Source: Glandiceps talaboti
Lineage: Eukaryota; Hemichordata; Enteropneusta; Spengelidae
Reading direction: 5' to 3'
NCBI RefSeq assembly: GCF_964340395.1
Contig: NC_135569.1
Location: 9,531,540 to 9,595,539 of the forward strand
Length of the DNA: 64,000 nucleotides
Made by a program: the position numbers and the translations under genes. The notes under the pieces were generated by a model that did not search any database, was not told where the DNA came from, and saw only the letters and a program-made list of their open reading frames with translations. Position 1 is the stretch's first letter. Each line of letters begins with the position of its first letter. Positions 61,201-64,000 of the stretch are shown here, piece after piece.

Positions 61201-61618
61201 ACTTAGGGAGGCCACCGAAGCTAAACGAAGCCTGCGTAAAGAAATAGAAAGATTACGATCTGACCAGGAACGCAAGTTAAAAGAAGTTAACGAGTCACGT
61301 CTACGATTGAAACGAGAGTTGGAATTAGCACGCAGTAAGAGATGCGACAAAATTAACGAAATGGCGAAGTCCAAAGCCAAGCTAAAGATACAGGTCGAAC
61401 AGCTAAGAAGCAAGCTCAGTGAAGTTGAAAGAGAAAGAGAAGGCCTCGTCACCGATCTTGAAAATGAAAGGAAAGTTCGGGAAAAATTCGAACAACAATT
61501 AAAAGACGCCAATCTACTCAGGGAAGAAAAGCAAGGAAATGAAGAGTCAACGACAGAAGTGAAAAGCGAATGGACGATGAAGGGAATTAAGCAAGAAATT
61601 GAGGATACCGAACATTAG
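25653..61618 (+). CDS. SKI: SKI/SnoN family transcriptional corepressor, whole gene span (six coding exons)
   Basis: The coding exons are 25653-26567, 58265-58500, 58807-58899, 59329-59522, 60008-60231 and 61166-61618. They total 2,115 bp and give 704 residues, close to human SKI (about 728). Every intron is GT-AG and reading phase is kept across all junctions. Order of regions: N-terminal R-Smad-binding segment (about residues 10-38), Dachshund-homology domain (about 93-194), Cys/His-rich SAND-like Smad4-binding domain (about 205-298), a proline- and lysine-rich linker containing the SKI motif [10 protein letters not shown] (351-360), and a long C-terminal coiled coil (about 503-680). In the known family, SKI and SnoN are nuclear proteins that bind Smad2/3 and Smad4 and recruit N-CoR/HDAC corepressors to dampen TGF-beta/BMP signalling. 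The gene could equally be called the single invertebrate pro-orthologue of vertebrate SKI and SKIL. It is the cellular gene, not a viral copy: it has introns and no retroviral flanks. No frameshift or internal stop is seen. Confidence 0.95.
31199..31527. mobile_element. Inverted-repeat element in SKI intron 1
   Basis: The left arm (31,199-31,337: AAAAAACCACCCATACC, AATAAACTTTAAATCA, AATTCAACCT, GTCTTGTC, TTCTTGTCTAACGTT, CGAGTCACAAAACGGAC) is the reverse complement, with mismatches, of the right arm (about 31,408-31,527: GTCCATTTTGCGACTCG, AATGTTAGACAAGAA, GACAAGAC, AGGTTGAATT, AAAGTTTATTT, GGTATGGGTGGTTTTTT). The loop is about 70 bp. Arms over 100 bp in non-coding DNA suggest a foldback/MITE insertion. 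Confidence 0.75.
34654..34752. promoter_or_regulatory. Duplicated octamer/X-box-like motif in intron 1
   Basis: CTGAATATGCAAATGATGG with GTTGCCATGGTGAT (34,675-34,688) is followed about 57 bp later by CTGAATATGGTAATGG and GGTTGTCGTGACAACC (34,735-34,750). The first half contains octamer ATGCAAAT (34,663-34,670). A paired X-box-like arrangement in a developmental-gene intron is a candidate enhancer. This is inference only. Confidence 0.3.
36986..37040. repeat. Perfect 15-bp inverted repeat (hairpin) with CRE half-sites
   Basis: GTCTGCTGTGACGTT (36,986-37,000) and AACGTCACAGCAGAC (37,026-37,040) are exact reverse complements around a 25-bp loop. Each arm contains TGACGT. It could be the ends of a tiny element or a paired binding site. 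Confidence 0.7.
40645..40752 (+). mobile_element. Dispersed repeat in intron 1, copy A (pair with 55,565-55,676)
   Basis: It shares CAGTTGTCTGG, AGAAAAGTTG-TC, AGAAC, and CCACTGAT followed by GATAACACTAA with 55,565-55,676, in the same order and spacing. Class unknown; no coding capacity. Confidence 0.55.
42381..43056. repeat. 52-bp minisatellite in intron 1, 13 units, with higher-order structure
   Basis: The unit is roughly TGTGATAGGTGTTTTAGTTG, then TATACCGGAGGTTACAGC, then ACAGGACAGGCTAG. Unit types are GTATACCGGAGGTTA and TATGTACTAGAGATTA, plus a GCATACCGG type with CACGGTACAGG. The three-unit order (TATGTACTAG, GCATACCGG, GTATACCGG) occurs at units 7-9 and again at 11-13, implying a 156-bp higher-order duplication. 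Confidence 0.93.
45605..45765. repeat. (TG)n/(TATG)n microsatellite in intron 1
   Basis: TG to about 45,640, TATG, a TTGTATTGTA interruption, TG, then TATG to 45,765. It is the only long tetranucleotide tract inside the gene. Confidence 0.96.
48035..48750. repeat. 364-bp tandem duplication in intron 1
   Basis: Unit 1 is 48,035-48,398 and unit 2 is 48,399 to about 48,750. Shared segments in order include ATGAAAGT-GAAATTGAGAGA, TGTTGTACATTTG, TTTTGTACCC-TAAGTGGAAA, TTTTTCCTCATTACATACCA, GCTTTGTATTC and AGTTTTGGCCAATTTAG. The copies have diverged by indels, so the duplication is old. Confidence 0.9.
49166..49203. repeat. (CAA)n microsatellite
   Basis: About 12 CAA units. Confidence 0.95.
49595..49643 (-). 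ncRNA. Hammerhead-ribozyme-like motif, probably a degenerate retroelement remnant
   Basis: On the minus strand, CTGATGA (49,643-49,637) is followed by a perfect 6-bp hairpin, CCGATG-AGA-CATCGG (49,634-49,620). GAAA (49,618-49,615) comes next, then a second 6-bp hairpin, TTGGAA-TTTGC-TTCCAA (49,611-49,595). The order core, stem II, GAAA, stem III is that of a type I hammerhead. Possible stem I pairing exists between flanking GTAGTACACCC and GGGTACTA. A clean U-H cleavage dinucleotide is not placed correctly and extra bases flank stem II, so activity is doubtful. Hammerheads of this kind are known from Penelope-like elements and retrozymes. Confidence 0.35.
50414..50466 (-). repeat. Single inverted copy of the 48-bp satellite unit in intron 1
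   Basis: TGTAAATGGTAACAATACTG followed by TATAGGAACTAGACTAA is the reverse complement of the unit at 15,495-16,112. Confidence 0.75.
52085..52275. repeat. 28-30-bp minisatellite in intron 1, about seven units
   Basis: The unit is roughly TTTCCTTGTGTTGTCTGG followed by TCTGGCTGTGC, with small indels. The repetitive open frames on the minus strand are repeat artefacts. Confidence 0.88.
54785..54882 (-). repeat. Inverted satellite-unit copy followed by a 27-bp duplication
   Basis: TGTAAATGGTAACGGTACTG and TGTAGGAACTAGGCTAA (54,800-54,836) match the reverse complement of the 48-bp unit. GAACTAGGCTAAGGAAGAAA followed by GAAC is then duplicated directly. Confidence 0.65.
55565..55676 (+). mobile_element. 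Dispersed repeat in intron 1, copy B
   Basis: The partner of 40,645-40,752: CCAGTTGTCTGG, AGAAAAAGTTGGTC, AAGAAC, then TCCACTGATAAGAGATAACA. It is followed at about 55,688 by a run of about 20 C. Confidence 0.55.
57751..58031 (+). mobile_element. Dispersed repeat, copy B, just upstream of SKI exon 2
   Basis: The partner of 16,301-16,580 (see there for shared blocks). It ends about 230 bp before exon 2 and so sits in the 3' part of intron 1. Confidence 0.75.
58047..58170. mobile_element. Possible pogo/Tigger-type MITE remnant
   Basis: TACAGTCAAACCTCTAATAG followed by CGACCAC resembles the CAGTCAAACCTC-type ends of pogo/Tigger-like elements in animals. A partner end was not clearly identified. 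Confidence 0.25.
58265..58500 (+). CDS. SKI: SKI coding exon 2
   Basis: The acceptor is TTTTTGCAG ending at 58264. The exon opens in phase 0 with [10 protein letters not shown] and encodes residues 306-383 plus two bases of codon 384, ending at donor GTAAGC (58501). The diagnostic part is [10 protein letters not shown] at residues 351-360, which is also present in vertebrate SKI after the SAND-like domain. The segment before it, with [21 protein letters not shown] do not recognise. The linker is probably flexible and open to regulation. Intron 2 is only 306 bp, against 31.7 kb for intron 1. Confidence 0.93.
58807..58899 (+). CDS. SKI: SKI coding exon 3 (31-residue linker exon)
   Basis: The acceptor is CTTCTAG ending at 58806 and the donor is GTAATA at 58900. 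One base completes codon 384 (Gly) and the exon codes [20 protein letters not shown] and onward to residue 414, leaving two bases of codon 415 (Arg). It is proline- and serine-rich with no domain. It lies where human SKI has the SYKSFE...APN region, and sequence similarity to human is low here. The exon is supported mainly by exact phase compatibility on both sides, good splice sites and an open frame. Because 93 bp is a multiple of three, skipping it would keep the frame, so it could be alternatively spliced. Confidence 0.85.
59329..59522 (+). CDS. SKI: SKI coding exon 4
   Basis: The acceptor is ATTGCCAG ending at 59328, after a pyrimidine-rich tract, and the donor is GTGAGT at 59523. The exon begins by completing Arg415 and then reads [19 protein letters not shown]. 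The part PNVALAPP-x-x-QKV matches vertebrate SKI directly and fixes the frame. The remainder (residues about 436-479) is rich in Lys and Glu and poorly conserved, as in the matching acidic/serine-rich linker of vertebrate SKI. It ends in phase 1 at codon 480. Confidence 0.92.
60008..60231 (+). CDS. SKI: SKI coding exon 5: start of the coiled coil
   Basis: The acceptor is TTCTGTGTAG ending at 60007 and the donor is GTAAAG at 60232. The exon completes Thr480 and encodes residues 481-554. From about residue 503 it reads as the N-terminal half of the SKI leucine-rich coiled coil: [12 protein letters not shown], then [20 protein letters not shown], then LLSKKNLQQ. This aligns with the vertebrate stretch that ends in KRSLHQ just before ELEFLRV. 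The coiled coil mediates SKI/SnoN homo- and heterodimers in the known family. Two segments fit the SUMO acceptor pattern: V-K-E-E around K488 and V-K-Q-E around K537, though the latter lies within the helix. The exon ends in phase 0. Confidence 0.94.
60491..60547 (-). other. Second CTGATGA/GAAA hammerhead-like arrangement
   Basis: On the minus strand, CTGATGA (60,547-60,541) precedes a degenerate segment, then GAAA (60,518-60,515), then GCT...AGC arms (about 60,514 and 60,495) closing a stem III followed by TT, as expected for the U-H position. Stem II is not intact. It is probably a decayed relative of the 49.6-kb motif. Confidence 0.25.
60622..60635 (-). promoter_or_regulatory. CTCF core motif match 1
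   Basis: On the minus strand CCACTAGGTGGCAG fits the CTCF core CCASYAGRKGGCRS at all 14 positions. Binding is inferred. Confidence 0.5.
60695..60708 (-). promoter_or_regulatory. CTCF core motif match 2
   Basis: The same 14-bp sequence and orientation, 73 bp after match 1. Confidence 0.5.
60768..60781 (-). promoter_or_regulatory. CTCF core motif match 3
   Basis: The same 14-bp sequence and orientation, 73 bp after match 2. Confidence 0.5.
61166..61618 (+). CDS. SKI: SKI coding exon 6: C-terminal coiled coil and stop
   Basis: The acceptor is TTTTCACCAG ending at 61165. The exon starts in phase 0 and encodes residues 555-704, with TAG at 61616-61618. The opening [20 protein letters not shown] and the following RLRLKRELE are almost identical to vertebrate SKI and SnoN and form the dimerising coiled coil. 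Vertebrate SKI has a cysteine-containing tandem-repeat region next; here only one Cys follows (RSKRCDK). The heptad pattern continues to about residue 675. The last 20 residues are acidic and carry two SUMO-type motifs, VKSE (K687) and IKQE (K696). An upstream ATG at 61073 in the same frame lies in intron 5 and is not needed, because the exon 5 junction is phase-consistent. Confidence 0.95.
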   Translation, partial: ELEFLRVAKKEKLREATEAKRSLRKEIERLRSDQERKLKEVNESRLRLKRELELARSKRCDKINEMAKSKAKLKIQVEQLRSKLSEVEREREGLVTDLENERKVREKFEQQLKDANLLREEKQGNEESTTEVKSEWTMKGIKQEIEDTEH

Positions 61619-64000
61619 TTGAAATGCTGCTATTGGTTCCTACTACTGCTGCATGCTGCATATTTTCATCAGGGACATTTTTTCGTATAGAAATTAGCTA
61701 GACCATGTACATCAATATTATTGTCAGATTATTCATAAAATTATACAAATTTCTATAATAAGTATATTCTATATTAGTGTATTAAAAATTAGACAAATTT
61801 AGCGAGACATTTTCACATTTCTTGTGTATCATTATGTACAAGTATAAACATGTGATAACTAAAAGTTTCAATCCTTTTGGCCAAGGTTATATTATATTAT
61901 AGCAAATATTAATTGAAATAATGAGGTGCTTATTGATTTGTATCTATCTCTCTCTTTTAAACTAAATATTTGCTTGTACAGATATGTATGTTTTTAGCAA
62001 TTTGAAAGACTGGATGATACATAGCAGTCCGAACTCAGGTAAAAGTTTGCTAGTTGCTAGTTTGCGTAGACAAAATCAGTTTATTAGTAGGGATAAACAT
62101 ATTTATTAATACCGTAATGCAATTTTATTTTTGGCTAGATATTTTCGCTCCATGACGTTCATCTAGACTGGGTCGAGAAACTGTCTTAAAATTACCACTG
62201 ATTTTTGTGGAGGGCATCTTTATGGGAAATTGTATCAAACACAGAGATAGTTTGATAATACCGAAAATGGAATGGGAGGCCCCTTTTAGAAAATTTGATA
62301 ATCTTATTTTGAAGTTTTTTGTGTATATAATTACAGAAAACTTATTTTGACCGTTTGGTTATTTGAACATTGTGGTTGACTGAATAACTACTTTATCTGA
62401 ACGGTTTGATTCTCAGAATGTTTTGTTATCTGAATAGTTCATTTATGTGAACTGTTGAGTTAGCAAAACAGTTTTGAGTATCGTTAAATTCAATGTATTT
62501 TATTTAGACCTGAAATATATCGAGACAAAAAATGTGACATGCCCCGACGAGAAGTTTAATTACAAGCCCGGTGAATTTTAAGAACTAAATGCTCGCTGTA
62601 TATATAATGCATGGCACTTTGCTTATACTAGATTATGTAGGCAAACTTTTCTTTGAGCGTACTTCGTCCAGGTTGCTTCGTTCTTTAAATTATGACGTTA
62701 ATTTTATTATGTTTATTTAGTATATATTAGGGTGTTTGAGCTGTGATTTTTTTTGTTGAAGATTAGAATTGGCTGTATTTGAACAAATTTCTAGTGATTT
62801 ATGTCGTTATAAGTTTGGTGTTTCTTTACTCGTAGTTGATATTGTGTTGTGATTTGGAAACTGGCATGTATCATCCAAGTGGTCTCTCGTTCTTAGTAAA
62901 AGTCTGGGTGATTTTCCCCACATTTTTTTATAAATAAGGAGATATTAGAAAGATAAGGCGAAATGAAAGCGATGTGAGCTTGGTGATGGAGTGGTGTGGT
63001 TTTTGTTGTTGTAATTTCCTGGCTGTGAAAGTTAACAAATAGTGGGCCCCCATCGATTATTTATTCAAAATATTAGTAACATCTGTTGTGTATCACAACA
63101 TTTTGAGGTTATAGGGCCGGTCTACCGTATTGTGAATTAAGCACGCAAATATTCCCAAATCATTAAAATAGTGCCGTTATTTTTTTTTCTTCCCCAATAT
63201 TTTTTCTAAGACAAGTTGGGGTTGGCTGTATTAATATGACGCTTCTCTCTTTTTTTTGAAGAGATTTTATAAATCTTCAGTTTTTTTGTAGTGTACATTG
63301 CATTTTACTGTAATCACCCGCTATGCCTTCAATGTTCTTTTGTCTGTACAAAATGGTCATGTACATAATAACACAGTCTAAGTACTCGTAACAAATTTGT
63401 ATTCAGTATTACATTCACACATGTTTACAGAAAGGTATTCAGGAATTTATTTGTTACATGTTTAGGTTTTCGCACATCTAGTGTGATGGTCACGTTGGTA
63501 GTTGGGAGGGTTAAAAAGAAGGTCATGGCAATTTTAAAAGTCGTACTGTTCAACAGAAACGGTTACCTGAATCCTATTTGTTGGCACCCATTTGTTACAA
63601 ATTGAATGCGGGTTCGTGACTAGCGCCACCTAGTGTCCAGTGTCAGAGTAATGCATGGTGCTGATTATCGCCAACTAGTGTTCATAATGAGAATCATGCA
63701 TGCACTAAATAGTGCAAACTAGAATTCATTGTCACTAAATTTGCCTGGAACTGGCGCTGCATTTTGTTCACTATGAAAACCCAAATTAGACAATTATGCC
63801 CCTGCAGACAACACTAAAAGACGCATTGAGATTTATAACCCGCATATTTTAAACATCGTGTAGAAATTTTGACAAGAAATATTGAGTGTGTACAAAGTGG
63901 CCACGAGAAACTATTTGTTGATATACAGCCATGGAAATTCTTCATAGAAGCCACACAAAGGAACAATTTTTGAATATAATTATGTAGAATCAATGCTGTA
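61619..64000 (+). other. SKI 3' UTR and downstream DNA
   Basis: The region after the stop is AT-rich with no convincing ORF. I did not find a canonical AATAAA. ATTAAA variants occur at 61781-61786 and 63162-63167, so the 3' UTR could be short (about 0.2 kb) or long (about 1.5 kb). A degenerate 45-bp duplication with a CTCF-like site lies at about 63,620-63,710. Nothing else is identifiable. Confidence 0.5.
63622..63711. repeat. Degenerate 45-bp duplication with CTCF-like site downstream of SKI
   Basis: AGCGCCACCTAGTGTCCA (63,622) and ATCGCCAACTAGTGTTCA (63,667) begin two 45-bp units, each ending in a GCATG segment. On the minus strand the first contains ACACTAGGTGGCGC, one mismatch from the CTCF core. 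Confidence 0.5.

Overview
This is eukaryotic, animal (invertebrate bilaterian) genomic DNA. It holds one clearly recognisable protein-coding gene, on the + strand, with GT-AG introns, inside sequence rich in microsatellites, minisatellites and small inverted-repeat elements. The gene is the SKI/SnoN transcriptional corepressor. Its protein is very close to vertebrate SKI in the Dachshund-homology domain, the Smad4-binding (SAND-like) domain and the start of the coiled coil. I cannot name the species. The strong similarity to vertebrate SKI, the single SKI/SnoN-like gene and the repeat-rich non-coding DNA would suit an invertebrate deuterostome such as a cephalochordate or hemichordate, but a lophotrochozoan is not excluded.

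Layout. Positions 1 to about 25,100 are upstream intergenic DNA with no gene I can support. They contain more than twenty long simple-sequence tracts (tetranucleotide CATA/TGTA, GATA, TGTC; dinucleotide GA, CA, AT; trinucleotide GTA/GTG), three minisatellites (97-bp, 48-bp and 28-bp units), several inverted-repeat elements, and a family of small elements that frame microsatellites with the same flanking modules. About 25,100-25,652 is the likely promoter and 5' UTR. The SKI coding sequence runs from 25,653 to 61,618 in six coding exons: 25653-26567, 58265-58500, 58807-58899, 59329-59522, 60008-60231 and 61166-61618. The exons sum to 2,115 bp and encode 704 residues. All phases join without a break. 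Intron 1 is 31.7 kb; the other four are 0.3 to 0.9 kb. Intron 1 is AT-rich and largely unique, with few microsatellites. It holds a 52-bp minisatellite with higher-order structure, a 364-bp tandem duplication, an inverted-repeat element, several dispersed repeat copies and a possible degenerate hammerhead-ribozyme motif. After the stop codon, 61,619-64,000 is AT-rich 3' UTR and downstream DNA.

With one gene there is no operon-like cooperation. The interesting material is non-coding: a 73-bp tandem repeat in intron 5 carrying three exact matches to the CTCF core consensus, with a near-match past the 3' end; RFX X-box-like palindromes and CRE octamers scattered across the window; and sequence families that exist both as tandem arrays and as single dispersed copies. 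All functional statements about the non-coding DNA are inferences from motif reading and need alignment or functional data.
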